Of a DNA stretch of 44,210 nucleotides, positions 8,821 to 17,980 are shown in pieces. The first letter of the stretch is position 1. Each line of letters begins with the position of its first letter. A program made the translations under genes and the position numbers. The notes under the pieces were generated by a model. The model was not told where the DNA came from and made no database searches. It saw only the letters and a program-made list of their open reading frames with translations. Origin of the DNA: Pectobacterium peruviense (lineage in GTDB: Bacteria; Pseudomonadota; Gammaproteobacteria; Enterobacterales; Enterobacteriaceae); NCBI RefSeq assembly GCF_002847345.1, contig NZ_LXFV01000045.1, positions 1 through 44,210 of the forward strand. Reading direction: 5' to 3'.

Positions 8821-8957
8821 TTTTACGCGCAGTCACATCAGATTTTTGATACCCGTTCGCCTTTTCCCACTTTTATCGCTTTGCACTGAAACAGCGTTTC
8901 CGTAATCTGTCCTTACCCTAGCGTCAGCTTTACTACACCAGATTGAAGGACGTAACC

Positions 8958-9416
8958 ATGGAGTTCACCACCCGTACCATCGCCGCGCAAAAACATATTG
9001 CGCTGGTAGCACACGACCACTGCAAACAATCTTTGCTGGATTGGGTTGGTACGAATAAACAACAGCTCACAGAGCACACGCTTTACGCCACCGGAACTAC
9101 CGGAAACCTGATTCAGTCAAACACGGGTCTGCCCGTAAAAAGCATGCTGAGCGGGCCGATGGGGGGTGACCAGCAGGTCGGCGCACTCATCTCCGAAGGG
9201 AAAATCGATTTGATGATTTTCTTCTGGGATCCACTTAACGCAGTACCCCACGATCCCGATGTCAAGGCGCTGCTGAGACTCGCGACAGTTTGGAACATTC
9301 CTGTTGCAACCAACCGTGCAACGGCGGATTTCCTGGTCAATTCTGCGCTATTTAAAGAACCGGTTCAGATAGCCATCCCTGATTATCAACGCTACCTGCA
9401 AGACCGTCTGAAATAA
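8958..9416 (+). CDS. mgsA: Methylglyoxal synthase
   Basis: A 152-residue MgsA. It converts dihydroxyacetone phosphate to methylglyoxal and phosphate, a bypass relieving sugar-phosphate stress. The active-site elements are intact: [11 protein letters not shown] with His19 and Asp20, the phosphate loop YATGTTGN, Asp71 in [11 protein letters not shown], and [20 protein letters not shown] with the catalytic His/Asp pair near 98-101. I chose the ATG at 8958: GAAGGA is 7 bp upstream and the length equals E. coli. It is convergent with helD. Confidence 0.97.
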   Translation: MEFTTRTIAAQKHIALVAHDHCKQSLLDWVGTNKQQLTEHTLYATGTTGNLIQSNTGLPVKSMLSGPMGGDQQVGALISEGKIDLMIFFWDPLNAVPHDPDVKALLRLATVWNIPVATNRATADFLVNSALFKEPVQIAIPDYQRYLQDRLK

Positions 9417-9556
9417 TCTCAGCACATCAAAATGGACCAGCGGCGTGCGGTACATCCGACGCTGGTCTCAGCGGTTAAACGACGTTGTTCCGCTTTAGCT
9501 ATCCTCGCCGAGTTATCCCAGCAGAATTACCTCAACGCAGAATTATCCCTGCGTAA

Positions 9557-11614
9557 CTATCCTGGCTTACGCTGCGTCGGAACGCCTAAACGATGAAGAT
9601 GTTCAACAAACACCGACGGATTTGTCACGTCCTGTAGCAACCAGACCCGGTGTTTCGCCCTCGTCAACGCCACATACAATAAGCGACGTTCCTCTGCATC
9701 AGGGAAATCCTCAGGCTCAGGTAGCAGCGCCGCTTCAATCACAGACTCTCTTGTCGGAGCCGGGAAGCCATCTTTTCCCTCATGCATACCCACGATAATG
9801 ACGTATTCCGCCTGCTGCCCTTTACTGGCATGCACTGTCATGAAATCAATGTGCAAGTTCGGCCATTTGGTTGCTGCCTTTTCTAACATCGCTGGGCGAA
9901 AATGGTGGTAACGGGCAAGCACAAGAATGCGCTCATCTACCTTAACAAAGCCGCTCAATTTATCCAAAAGTGGCTCAAGCTGATCCTGAGGCAGAATGGT
10001 TACCGCTTTTTTATCCCCTTTGCTCAGGCTATTCAGGGGTTTCTTTAACTGGTACGGATTCTGCTGTATGAACGTATTGGCAATGTCACCAATGCGTTCA
10101 TTAAAGCGATAAGTCGTATCCAACGCGCACTGTTCACCTACGCCGAAATGCTGTTCAAACGCCGTTGTCAACGCCAGCTCAGCACCGCTAAAACGGTAAA
10201 TTGCCTGCCAGTCATCCCCTACAGCAAAAAGACAGGTACGACTATTTTGTCGACGCAGTGCCGCTAACAAACTCGCACGCTGTGGCGAGATATCCTGAAA
10301 TTCATCCACCAGAATATGTTTCCAAGGGCTCACAAAACGCCCTTTATCCAGCAAATTCACCGCCTGATGGATGAGGCCGGAGAAGTCGACCGCATTTTCG
10401 TCCTTAAGCGCTTTTTTCCAGGCTTTCAACAACGGTGCCATCAGGCGAATGCGTTGCTGAAACTCCGCCCGAATGGATTCTGGTGCTTGTTCAACCATTT
10501 CACTTTGGCTGCCACCGTGCATACGCATCAACCCTAACCAACGCTCAAGCCGCCCTGCAAGCCGCCCCGCCAGCTTCGGATCGTTCCAGAAATCACCGTC
10601 TGGCACATCCCACTCAAGCTCTTCCGTTAACCAACGTCGCCATCCGTTAGCCTGTGTTTTTTTCTCAGCACATTGCTGTTGCCAGTGAGAAATCAGCAGT
10701 TCACGACGCTGTTTCGCATCACTTTCCAGCTGGCTTATCATCGGAGCTTTACGACTAGCCTGCTGAATAATGTGCAATGCCAAAGCATGGAACGTCTTAG
10801 CCTGAATGTCATCCGTGTGGAGCCGCTCATGGATACGCTCATTCATCTCATCTGCCGCTTTACGACCAAATGCCAGCAGCAAGATCTGATCGGGCGTCGC
10901 CTCTTGTCGATGTATTAACCACGCCGCCCGAGCCACCAGCACGGAAGTCTTCCCACTGCCAGCTCCCGCCAGCACCAATACACCGTCTTCACCATTAATC
11001 ACAGCTCTACTCTGCGACATATTTAACGGCGAACTCTCCACCGTATCAAAGAAAGGCTGCTCTGCCGCCAGCGTGCGATCCATCCATGCCTGATTCGCCG
11101 CAGTGCGCATGTCATCGCCCTGCTCAAGCCAGCGTAAGCAGTGCTGGTAGTTATCACGGCAGTTATCGAAGGTTTCTAATCGGGAAACCGGCAGAGGTAG
11201 TGCCGCCAGCGAATCGCGGATGGCACTCTGCAAAATTGACAGTGCCTGACGACTGAACCATTTATCCTGCTGCATCAGTGTTTGAATACTGTCCGTTTGA
11301 CGCTGTAAAACCTCAGCGCTGATCAGACTCATCTCCTCGCTCCAGTCAAGCCAGGATTTGAGAAGATGCCGGTAGAAAGCCTGCGTTTCCTGCCACTCCG
11401 TGCCGTGCAAACGCACTACTTTTCCAGCTGGCAACTCAAACTCCAGCTCTCCCCACACCAGGCCCCTTTTACAGTGAATACTCAGCAGTTGATTAAAGGG
11501 GATCAGGTATTCATGCTTATCGCCACTCACTTCGACACCGGCATTCAATAACCGCACCCGATTGTAAGGATGTTGGGCCAGATGTTTACCTAACGAGGTA
11601 GATTTCAGTTCCAT
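9557..11614 (-). CDS. helD: DNA helicase IV
   Basis: A 685-residue superfamily 1 helicase, against 684 in E. coli HelD. An N-terminal helical region of about 190 residues precedes the UvrD-like core. Motif I, VLVLAGAGSGKTSVL, is at residues 213-227. Further on come LLLAFGRKAADEMNERI (Ia), HILVDEFQDISPQRASLL (II), FAVGDDWQAIYRFSGAEL (III), and near the C-terminus FMTVHASKGQQAEYVI (V) and RRLLYVALTRAKHRVWL (VI). It is a 3'-5' DNA helicase linked to RecF-type recombination. The gene is monocistronic and divergent from yccF. All motifs appear intact. Confidence 0.96.
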   Translation of the reverse strand: MELKSTSLGKHLAQHPYNRVRLLNAGVEVSGDKHEYLIPFNQLLSIHCKRGLVWGELEFELPAGKVVRLHGTEWQETQAFYRHLLKSWLDWSEEMSLISAEVLQRQTDSIQTLMQQDKWFSRQALSILQSAIRDSLAALPLPVSRLETFDNCRDNYQHCLRWLEQGDDMRTAANQAWMDRTLAAEQPFFDTVESSPLNMSQSRAVINGEDGVLVLAGAGSGKTSVLVARAAWLIHRQEATPDQILLLAFGRKAADEMNERIHERLHTDDIQAKTFHALALHIIQQASRKAPMISQLESDAKQRRELLISHWQQQCAEKKTQANGWRRWLTEELEWDVPDGDFWNDPKLAGRLAGRLERWLGLMRMHGGSQSEMVEQAPESIRAEFQQRIRLMAPLLKAWKKALKDENAVDFSGLIHQAVNLLDKGRFVSPWKHILVDEFQDISPQRASLLAALRRQNSRTCLFAVGDDWQAIYRFSGAELALTTAFEQHFGVGEQCALDTTYRFNERIGDIANTFIQQNPYQLKKPLNSLSKGDKKAVTILPQDQLEPLLDKLSGFVKVDERILVLARYHHFRPAMLEKAATKWPNLHIDFMTVHASKGQQAEYVIIVGMHEGKDGFPAPTRESVIEAALLPEPEDFPDAEERRLLYVALTRAKHRVWLLQDVTNPSVFVEHLHRLGVPTQRKPG

Positions 11615-11799
11615 GATGTTCGCGCCATGACTATGTGAGAGGATATTTGTCTATGCTTTGTCGTTTCTCTGTTACCTAGTTTACCCGTTATCGGACTTCA
11701 CGCTCTAGCCTTAAAAACAGGTTAGGATATCCTGATGCTTAATGTGATAATTCTTTTACCATCAGCGAGTTTGGTTACCTTATAAGTGCAGGAGAGACT

Positions 11800-12246
11800 A
11801 TGCGTACTGTGTTGAACATCCTTAATTTCGTACTGGGTGGTTTTTTCACCACGTTAGCCTGGCTTCTGGCTACCGTGGTCAGCGTGCTGCTGATTTTTAC
11901 CTTACCGCTAACGCGTTCATGCTGGGAAATCACCAAGCTGTCGTTCCTGCCTTATGGCAATGAAGCCATTCATGTTGATGAGCTACGTCCGGATGAAAAG
12001 AGCGCAATTCTGAGTGCTGGCGGTTCTCTGCTGAATATCTTCTGGTTCATTTTCTTTGGCTGGTGGCTTTGCCTGTCGCACATCATTACCGGCATCGCTC
12101 AGTGCATTACCATCATTGGCATTCCTGTTGGCATCGCCAATTTTAAAATTGCCGCCATCGCGCTGTGGCCAGTAGGCCGTCGTGTGGTTTCCGTCGAGCT
12201 GGCGCAGGCCGCGAGGGAAAATAATGCTCGCCGCCACTACCGCTAA
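11800..12246 (+). CDS. yccF: YccF inner-membrane protein
   Basis: A 148-residue membrane protein made of two YccF domains. It opens MRTVLNILNFVLGGFFTTLA and carries the family's LPLTRSCWEITKLSFLPYGN and IIGIPVGIANFKIAAIALWP, with about four hydrophobic segments. It has the length of E. coli YccF; the function is unknown. AGGAGAG precedes the ATG. It is followed 20 bp later by yccS on the same strand, so the two most likely form an operon as in E. coli. Confidence 0.93.
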   Translation: MRTVLNILNFVLGGFFTTLAWLLATVVSVLLIFTLPLTRSCWEITKLSFLPYGNEAIHVDELRPDEKSAILSAGGSLLNIFWFIFFGWWLCLSHIITGIAQCITIIGIPVGIANFKIAAIALWPVGRRVVSVELAQAARENNARRHYR

Positions 12247-12266
12247 CGGCACCTAAGGATATTACG

Positions 12267-14402
12267 TTGCTCACCTTTGCCCCAGGAATTCGTCGCTATG
12301 TGTATAACAGCAGTTGGCTGTATACCATCCGCATTCTCATTGCACTCAGTGGTGCAGCAGCCATTCCCTGGTGGTTAGGTCAGCCAACATCAACCATTCC
12401 CGTTACGCTTGGCGTCGTCGCGGCAGCCCTCACCGACCTTGACGATCGCCTCACTGGACGTCTGCGTAATTTGTTCATTACGCTGACGTGTTTTTTTGTC
12501 GCTTCCGTTTCAATCGAACTGCTTTTTCCCTATCCCTGGCTGTTCGGCCTTGGTCTCGCAGTATCGACCTGTGCCTTTACCCTGCTCGGAGCATTGGGGC
12601 AGCGCTATGCAACTATCGCATTCGGCGCACTGCTGATCGCGATTTATACCATGCTAGGCATTTCTCTTTACGACAATTGGTATCAGCAACCCATCATGCT
12701 GCTGGTCGGGGCATTGTGGTATAATTTGCTTACGCTGTTCGGTCACCTGATATTCCCAATCCGCCCGCTACAGGACAACCTCGCGCAGTGCTATCAGCAG
12801 TTGGCTCGCTACTTAGATGCAAAAGCCAACCTATTCGATCCTGATATTGAAGAAGAAACCGACAGGCCCCTTATTGACGTCACGATGGCAAACAGCCAAC
12901 TGGTTGCGACACTCAATCAGACTAAATCATCGCTGTTAACGCGTCTGCGTGGCGATCGCGGCCAGCGTGGGACGCGCCAAACGCTGCATTACTATTTTGT
13001 CGCGCAAGATATTCACGAACGAGCCAGCTCATCGCATGTTTACTATCCGCAATTGCGTGAAAAATTGCGCTATAGCGACGTCTTATTTCGCTTTCAGCGT
13101 CTGCTGAGCATGCAGGCAAAATCCTGTCAGCAACTGTCACAATCCATTCTGCTGCACCAAAAATATCAGCATGACAGCCGTATTGAGCGGGCTTTTGTGC
13201 ATCTCGAATCCGCTATTGCGCGTATTGCCGCCAACAAAATGGCGGATTCCGCACAAATCAAAGCACTGACGTATCTATTGAACAATCTGCGCGCCATTGA
13301 TGCTCAACTATCAACCATCGAATCCGAGCAAACTATTGAGCAAGAAAACAACCCTGAAAACACATTGGCAGATGACAAAATCACGGGTTGGAGCGATATC
13401 CGCTTACGCATTAGCCGCCATCTGACGCCTCAGTCGGCGCTGTTTCGTCATGCCATCCGTATGTCCGTACTGCTCTGTAGCGGCTACGCGTTGATTCAGA
13501 TAACGGGTTTGCAACACGGCTACTGGATTCTGCTGACCAGTTTGTTCGTTTGCCAGCCCAACTATAACGCCACTCGGCGGCGGCTGACGTTGAGGGTTAT
13601 CGGGACATTGACCGGTATTTTGCTCGGCCTGCCCATCCTGTACTTCGTCCCTTCACTGGAAGGACAACTCACGCTGATCGTCATTAGCGGCGTACTGTTT
13701 TTCGCCTTTCGCAACGTGCAATACGCACATGCGACCATGTTTATTACGTTGCTTGTCCTGCTCTGTTTCAACCTATTGGGTGAAGGCTTTGAGGTCGCAG
13801 TGCCACGTATTATTGATACATTGTTAGGGTGTGCAATTGCGTGGGCAGCGGTGAGTCTTATCTGGCCAGACTGGCATTTCCGCGGTTTACCAACCGTTAT
13901 CAATAAGACATTGAATGCCAATTGCCGTTATCTTGATGCGATCATGATTCAGTATCATCAGGGGAAAGATAATAGCTTGCCTTATCGCATTGCCCGCCGC
14001 GATGCACATAACTGCGACGCAGAACTGGCGTCTGTTGTGTCAAATATGTCTTCTGAACCTCATGCCATCAAAAATAAGCTGGATGGTGCATTCCGCTTCA
14101 TGTGCCTGAACCATACATTGTTAAGTTATATCTCAACACTCGGCGCACACCGTGGAAAAATCACCTCATCGGAAACACTGCAATTGTTGGATGATGCCGT
14201 GTGTCATGTTGATGACGCGCTACACGGCGGCGAAGAGGACAGTTGGCGTATCAATCAGGGATTGAAAACCATTACCACCAGCATTCAATCCCTCTCACCC
14301 GAGTCAGACAGTAAAGAATCATTAATTACTCAGCAAATCGGCCTGCTGATCGGCCTCTTACCTGAACTCGTACAGCTAAAAAATGACATGATGACGCAGT
14401 AA
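12267..14402 (+). CDS. yccS: YccS, FUSC-family inner-membrane protein
   Basis: A 711-residue FUSC (fusaric-acid-resistance-like/aromatic exporter) family protein. It has two blocks of about six membrane segments (about residues 20-165 and 395-530), each followed by a soluble helical region (170-390 and 535-711). This is the YccS/YhfK architecture. Recognisable stretches include IRMSVLLCSGYALIQITGLQ and WILLTSLFVCQPNYNATRRR. Substrates are unknown. The start is TTG at 12267 with AAGGAT 6 bp upstream and 20 bp after yccF, which implies translation from one mRNA. It converges with sxy, 16 bp between stops. Confidence 0.93.
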   Translation: MLTFAPGIRRYVYNSSWLYTIRILIALSGAAAIPWWLGQPTSTIPVTLGVVAAALTDLDDRLTGRLRNLFITLTCFFVASVSIELLFPYPWLFGLGLAVSTCAFTLLGALGQRYATIAFGALLIAIYTMLGISLYDNWYQQPIMLLVGALWYNLLTLFGHLIFPIRPLQDNLAQCYQQLARYLDAKANLFDPDIEEETDRPLIDVTMANSQLVATLNQTKSSLLTRLRGDRGQRGTRQTLHYYFVAQDIHERASSSHVYYPQLREKLRYSDVLFRFQRLLSMQAKSCQQLSQSILLHQKYQHDSRIERAFVHLESAIARIAANKMADSAQIKALTYLLNNLRAIDAQLSTIESEQTIEQENNPENTLADDKITGWSDIRLRISRHLTPQSALFRHAIRMSVLLCSGYALIQITGLQHGYWILLTSLFVCQPNYNATRRRLTLRVIGTLTGILLGLPILYFVPSLEGQLTLIVISGVLFFAFRNVQYAHATMFITLLVLLCFNLLGEGFEVAVPRIIDTLLGCAIAWAAVSLIWPDWHFRGLPTVINKTLNANCRYLDAIMIQYHQGKDNSLPYRIARRDAHNCDAELASVVSNMSSEPHAIKNKLDGAFRFMCLNHTLLSYISTLGAHRGKITSSETLQLLDDAVCHVDDALHGGEEDSWRINQGLKTITTSIQSLSPESDSKESLITQQIGLLIGLLPELVQLKNDMMTQ

Positions 14403-14418
14403 AAACATGGCGTATTTC

Positions 14419-15039
14419 TTAGTGCTTTGGTCCTTTGGATACCGCATTGTTTTTATACCATTCCAGTAGTTCGTTGCGGATACCGCGAGGAAGTGCCGCC
14501 TGATGCGTGCCACAAATGGCACCAGCGAGCGCCAATAGCACATTAACACTCAGATTAGCCCGGACTTTCCGCAACTCAAGATAGCTATTTTTCGCGCCAT
14601 AATGCTGTAATTCATCAACATTCTTTATCCCCGCTTTCCACAGCAGCCGCTCAATATCATGATTAAGATTCGGAAGATCCTTTAATCGCCCGTTCGTACT
14701 TCTGACGGCTTTATCATATTGGGCGCCCAACAGCGCCATACGGGCAAAATATAATAGCTGCACAGGTTCTTGCCATAAGGCTTCGTCGACAAGAAAGTAG
14801 TTCAACGGGACCGGCATACCGCGTTTGGTATAAATCAGATTAGGCATATCGCGTTGCTGAAAATATTCTTCATCTTTCTTACTAGCGCGAAGATAAAGTT
14901 CCCCTTCCGACACCAGTCCAAAAATCATTTTATTTGCTGCGATGCTGTAGCCACCAAATTGGGAACGTGAAGTAATGTCCCCCAAAGATGAAAAAGATTG
15001 CTGAGATTGCAAAATCCTTTTTTTGCATAATTGCTTCAT
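14419..15039 (-). CDS. sxy: Competence regulator Sxy (TfoX)
   Basis: A 206-residue protein with TfoX N- and C-terminal domains. The N-terminal half contains LGDITSRSQFGGYSIAANKM and SEGELYLRASKKDEEYF; the C-terminal half has LKDLPNLNHDIERLLWKAGI, YGAKNSYLELRKVRANLSV and EAAL-type ending HQAALPRGIRNELLEWYK. Sxy acts with CRP at CRP-S sites to switch on DNA-uptake genes. The start ATG 15039 has AAGGATTA upstream. It is divergent from sulA, as in E. coli, where sxy neighbours yccS and sulA. Long 5' leaders regulate sxy in relatives; about 220 bp lie between the two starts here. Confidence 0.92.
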   Translation of the reverse strand: MKQLCKKRILQSQQSFSSLGDITSRSQFGGYSIAANKMIFGLVSEGELYLRASKKDEEYFQQRDMPNLIYTKRGMPVPLNYFLVDEALWQEPVQLLYFARMALLGAQYDKAVRSTNGRLKDLPNLNHDIERLLWKAGIKNVDELQHYGAKNSYLELRKVRANLSVNVLLALAGAICGTHQAALPRGIRNELLEWYKNNAVSKGPKH

Positions 15040-15198
15040 TGCCGTAATCCTTAGTATTGAAATGATCTCTTCCTGAACAATTAAAATATTCGTAGCAGGA
15101 ACAAATAATTAAACACAGCCCCGAGGTGGCTTCAAACATAAAATGTGTTTACTGTCTCTTGCATAAGGAATATGCGAAGCGCTTTCAAAAAAATCAGG

Positions 15199-15227
15199 TT
15201 GATTTTCACGCACACAGTGGATACTGT
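15199..15227 (+). promoter_or_regulatory. Sigma-70 promoter of sulA
   Basis: TTGATT (15199-15204), a 17-bp spacer, then TACTGT (15222-15227). The -10 lies inside the LexA box, so LexA binding would directly block RNA polymerase. The transcript would start near 15234, giving a leader of about 30 nt. Confidence 0.75.
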
Positions 15228-15241
15228 ATGTTCATACAGTA
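15222..15241. promoter_or_regulatory. LexA operator (SOS box) of sulA
   Basis: TACTGTATGTTCATACAGTA is a near-perfect palindrome matching the SOS consensus CTG-N10-CAG with the favoured AT-rich centre. It lies 22 bp upstream of the sulA ATG. Confidence 0.95.
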
Positions 15242-15262
15242 TCACTATGGGTAGGACTCATT

Positions 15263-15769
15263 ATGCGTACGCAATCAATCAGCTCTCACAACATCGAGTT
15301 GTCATCTTTTTCTGCAAATCAACACGCTGCGGAACCCTCGGTTGCCACGGGCGGAATTATCAGCGAAATCGTGTACAACGCCGATCAGCCCATAGTCACA
15401 CACCTGTTATTACCGCTCTTACAGCAGTTGGGCACACAGTCTCGTTGGCTGCTGTGGCTTTCTCCTCAGCAAAAATTGAGCCGTCCATGGGTCCAGCAAT
15501 CTGGGTTACCACTGGATAAAATGGTGCAACTCCACCACATCAACCCTCTATTTACGGTAGATGCCATGGAAAAGGCTTTGCTGACAGGAAATTACAGCGC
15601 CGTTTTGTGCTGGCTGCCGCACGAATTGACGGAAGAAGAGAAGGTTCGGTTACGGCACGCCGCGCAGGCGGGAAATACGTACGGCTTTATTATGCGGCCA
15701 GAAAGTGCTGCAGGGGATGCCTATAGACTGTTTCCTAGCCTTAAAATTCATTCGACATTGTATCATTAA
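15263..15769 (+). CDS. sulA: SOS cell-division inhibitor SulA
   Basis: A 168-residue SulA (E. coli 169). The N-terminus is variable and Ser-rich; the core begins at [14 protein letters not shown] and includes [20 protein letters not shown], where the FtsZ-binding surface lies, then [17 protein letters not shown]. SulA binds FtsZ and blocks ring assembly during DNA damage, and is removed by Lon through its C-terminus, which here ends STLYH. A strong SOS box overlaps its promoter. The start ATG has TAGGAC in front. The gene order sxy-sulA-ompA is conserved. Confidence 0.96.
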   Translation: MRTQSISSHNIELSSFSANQHAAEPSVATGGIISEIVYNADQPIVTHLLLPLLQQLGTQSRWLLWLSPQQKLSRPWVQQSGLPLDKMVQLHHINPLFTVDAMEKALLTGNYSAVLCWLPHELTEEEKVRLRHAAQAGNTYGFIMRPESAAGDAYRLFPSLKIHSTLYH

Positions 15770-15818
15770 GTAAATTAAGAATTTTCTCAGCTCATTCAAA
15801 CTATATGTCTTGGCGATC

Positions 15819-15847
15819 GCCGCAGAGCGGTATTCTGCGGGCTTTTT
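15819..15847 (+). terminator. Terminator after sulA
   Basis: CCGCAGA (15820-15826) pairs with TCTGCGG (15834-15840) and is followed by GCTTTTTG. It lies 50 bp past the sulA stop. Confidence 0.75.
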
Positions 15848-15957
15848 GGGTATATTTAATACAACCAAAAGGCGTAATATCTGTCAAAAGCATCTACTAT
15901 TTGTTAGCAAGTATGTATGAATCGTGCGATTTTCTTATGACACAAATCACATCATAC

Positions 15958-15985
15958 TTGTAACTTTCTCATCAGGTTGTAGACT
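15958..15985 (+). promoter_or_regulatory. ompA promoter
   Basis: TTGTAA (15958-15963), a 16-bp spacer, then TAGACT (15980-15985) in the context GGTTGTAGACTTTA, which also marks the E. coli ompA promoter. The implied leader is about 140 nt, like the stabilising 5' leader of E. coli ompA mRNA; its AAAGGATTTTAACC segment is also shared. The leader itself carries no gene. Confidence 0.7.
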
Positions 15986-16131
15986 TTAACTCGCTGGAGT
16001 TGCTCTTTTATAACGTCAGTTGACTGACAGTGAGTCATAAATAAGGGCAAAGTCTCCGACTAAAGGATTTTAACCAAAGGTTTATTAGCCCTCCAGGTTA
16101 ATTGCCGATTTGGATGATAATGAGGCGTAAA

Positions 16132-17217
16132 ATGAAAAAAACAGCTATCGCAGTTGCAGTGGCACTGGCTAGCTTCGCGACCATCGCGCAAGCAGCTCCT
16201 AAAGACAATACCTGGTACACCGGTGGTAAACTGGGTGTGTCTCAATTCCATGATACTGGCTTCTACGGCAATGGTTACACTGGTGTCGTTAACAACCCAA
16301 TCAAAAGCAAGTTAGGCGCTGGTGCGTTTGTTGGTTATCAAGCCAACCCGTACTTGGGCTTTGAACTGGGCTACGACTGGCTGGGTCGCATGAAGTATGC
16401 AGGTTCTACTTCTAATCCAGCAGACAGTGCTAGCTTCAAGGCACAGGGCATCCAACTGGCTGCTAAATTGAGCTACCCAGTTATGCCTGATCTGGACGTT
16501 TATACTCGTCTGGGCGGTCTGGTATGGCGCACTGATAGCCACGCAGACAGAAGCGGCACCCATCTCAACAACGACGACACTGGCGTTTCTCCGCTGGCTG
16601 CGATCGGTGTTGAATACGCTATCGACAAAAACTGGGCTACCCGCGTTGACTACCAGTGGGTAAGCAACATTGGTGATGCTGGTACCGTTGGTGCTCGTCC
16701 AGACAACCTGCTGATGAGTGTTGGCCTGTCTTACCGTTTCGGCCAGGATGATCGCGTAGCACCTGTTGTTGCTCCGGCTCCGACCCCAGCTCCAGCTCCA
16801 GTTGTTGAAACCAAGCGTTTCACCCTGAAATCTGACGTCCTGTTCAACTTCAACAAAGCAACGCTGAAACCAGAAGGCCAGCAATCACTGGATCAACTGT
16901 ACACCCAGCTGAGCTCTCTGGATCCGAAAGACGGTTCCGTTGTTGTCCTGGGCTTCACTGACCGTTTAGGTTCAGAGCAATACAACCAAGCGCTGTCTGA
17001 AAAACGCGCACAGAGCGTAGTTGATTACCTGGTTTCTAAAGGTATCCCTGCGAACAAAGTCTCTGCTCGTGGCTTGGGTAAATCTCAACCAGTTACTGGT
17101 TCTACCTGTGACAACGTGAAACCTCGTGCTGCGCTGATCGACTGCCTTGCACCGGATCGTCGCGTAGAGATCGAAGTTAAAGGCATCAAAGACGTTGTAA
17201 CTCAGCCTCAGGCTTAA
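16132..17217 (+). CDS. ompA: Outer membrane protein A
   Basis: A 361-residue OmpA. The signal peptide is residues 1-21, cut after TIAQA. The eight-strand beta barrel follows, starting [17 protein letters not shown] and ending LSYRFGQD. A Pro/Ala hinge ([13 protein letters not shown]) leads to the OmpA-like peptidoglycan-binding domain with [20 protein letters not shown], and the two cysteines of the domain's disulfide flank the ending (STCDNVKPR and [14 protein letters not shown]). It anchors the outer membrane to the wall. I chose the ATG at 16132: GAGGCG is just upstream and the signal peptide starts there. The codon use is strongly biased, fitting very high expression. Confidence 0.98.
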   Translation: MKKTAIAVAVALASFATIAQAAPKDNTWYTGGKLGVSQFHDTGFYGNGYTGVVNNPIKSKLGAGAFVGYQANPYLGFELGYDWLGRMKYAGSTSNPADSASFKAQGIQLAAKLSYPVMPDLDVYTRLGGLVWRTDSHADRSGTHLNNDDTGVSPLAAIGVEYAIDKNWATRVDYQWVSNIGDAGTVGARPDNLLMSVGLSYRFGQDDRVAPVVAPAPTPAPAPVVETKRFTLKSDVLFNFNKATLKPEGQQSLDQLYTQLSSLDPKDGSVVVLGFTDRLGSEQYNQALSEKRAQSVVDYLVSKGIPANKVSARGLGKSQPVTGSTCDNVKPRAALIDCLAPDRRVEIEVKGIKDVVTQPQA

Positions 17218-17231
17218 GTTATTAACGAAAA

Positions 17232-17257
17232 AAACCTCGCTTCGGCGAGGTTTTTTT
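17232..17257 (+). terminator. Terminator after ompA
   Basis: AAACCTCGC and GCGAGGTTT form a stem around a TTCG tetraloop, with a run of seven T directly after. It is a strong intrinsic terminator and, through its A-run, may also serve matP from the other side. Confidence 0.92.
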
Positions 17258-17302
17258 ATGCTTTTTTACCAGTGGGTAATGGGTAATAATGACAAAAATC
17301 GA

Positions 17303-17761
17303 TCACGTTTCGTCATTATTCAGAATGGCTTTAAGATCCTGTTTAAGCAGCGACATCTGGCTGGCATACTTCTCTTTGTGCTCAGCATCTTCGATTAACT
17401 GCACAATCGTTTCTGACAAGGTAGCTCCACGCCTCTGAGCAAGAGCAGCAAGACGCTGCCAGACCAGATATTCCAGATCGATCGATTTCTTGCGAGTATG
17501 CTGGTGCTCCGCATTGAAATGACGCTTACGCCGTGCGCGAATCGTTTGCTTCATCCGATTTTCTAAGGTGGGATTCATACATTGCGCAATCCACTCCAGC
17601 ACTTTTACCGGCTGGTTTTCCATTTTAAGCAATGCCTGTACGGCATGATCTGCAGCACTTTGCTCCAGAAAACGCGTAATTTCCTCTCCCTCCCGATGCT
17701 TCTTCACCAGGTATTTCCATTTCCATCCGCACTCAAGATTTTCTAGTTGTTGATATTTCAT
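17303..17761 (-). CDS. matP: Ter macrodomain organiser MatP
   Basis: A 152-residue MatP (E. coli 150). It opens [20 protein letters not shown], with a helical bundle, then the highly conserved [20 protein letters not shown] and [20 protein letters not shown], which covers the ribbon-helix-helix DNA-binding region, and a C-terminal coiled coil (about 120-150) used in tetramer bridging. MatP binds matS sites and condenses the replication terminus region. It is convergent with ompA and divergent from lonH, as in E. coli. Confidence 0.97.
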   Translation of the reverse strand: MKYQQLENLECGWKWKYLVKKHREGEEITRFLEQSAADHAVQALLKMENQPVKVLEWIAQCMNPTLENRMKQTIRARRKRHFNAEHQHTRKKSIDLEYLVWQRLAALAQRRGATLSETIVQLIEDAEHKEKYASQMSLLKQDLKAILNNDET

Positions 17762-17916
17762 ATTAAATTCTTCAGTGACCGCGTAACGTTACTTTCAGCA
17801 TAACAGTTTTCCCTGATTTTGACCGCTTTCTGGCGGCTTTCCGGCAGCTTTTAAGACGATTAGCCAAACACGGTTTGAGCTTCAACGTGTGAAAGATGAC
17901 GGAGAGATGACTCTCC

Positions 17917-17947
17917 TTATGCGCAGTCCGCATTATTCTTGTATAAT
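17917..17947 (+). promoter_or_regulatory. Probable promoter of lonH
   Basis: A perfect TATAAT at 17942-17947 lies 34 bp before the preferred TTG start at 17981. The best -35 is TTATGC at 17917-17922 with a long 19-bp spacer, so the -35 assignment is weak. Confidence 0.45.
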
Positions 17948-17980
17948 CACGCTTTTCCTTTAGACGATTACATTGATACT

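Noticed and set aside
9521-9554. Repeated GCAGAATTA and a small CGCAG/CTGCG hairpin after helD
   Set aside because: The units are short and imperfect; they may contribute to helD termination but do not form a recognisable element.
10316-10918. Several rightward frames of 70-80 codons
   Set aside because: All are antisense shadows within helD, whose helicase motifs are intact on the other strand.
17775-17787. GTGACCGCGTAAC just upstream of matP, resembling a matS site
   Set aside because: It departs from GTGACRNYGTCAC in one arm base and at the R position, so self-binding by MatP cannot be claimed.
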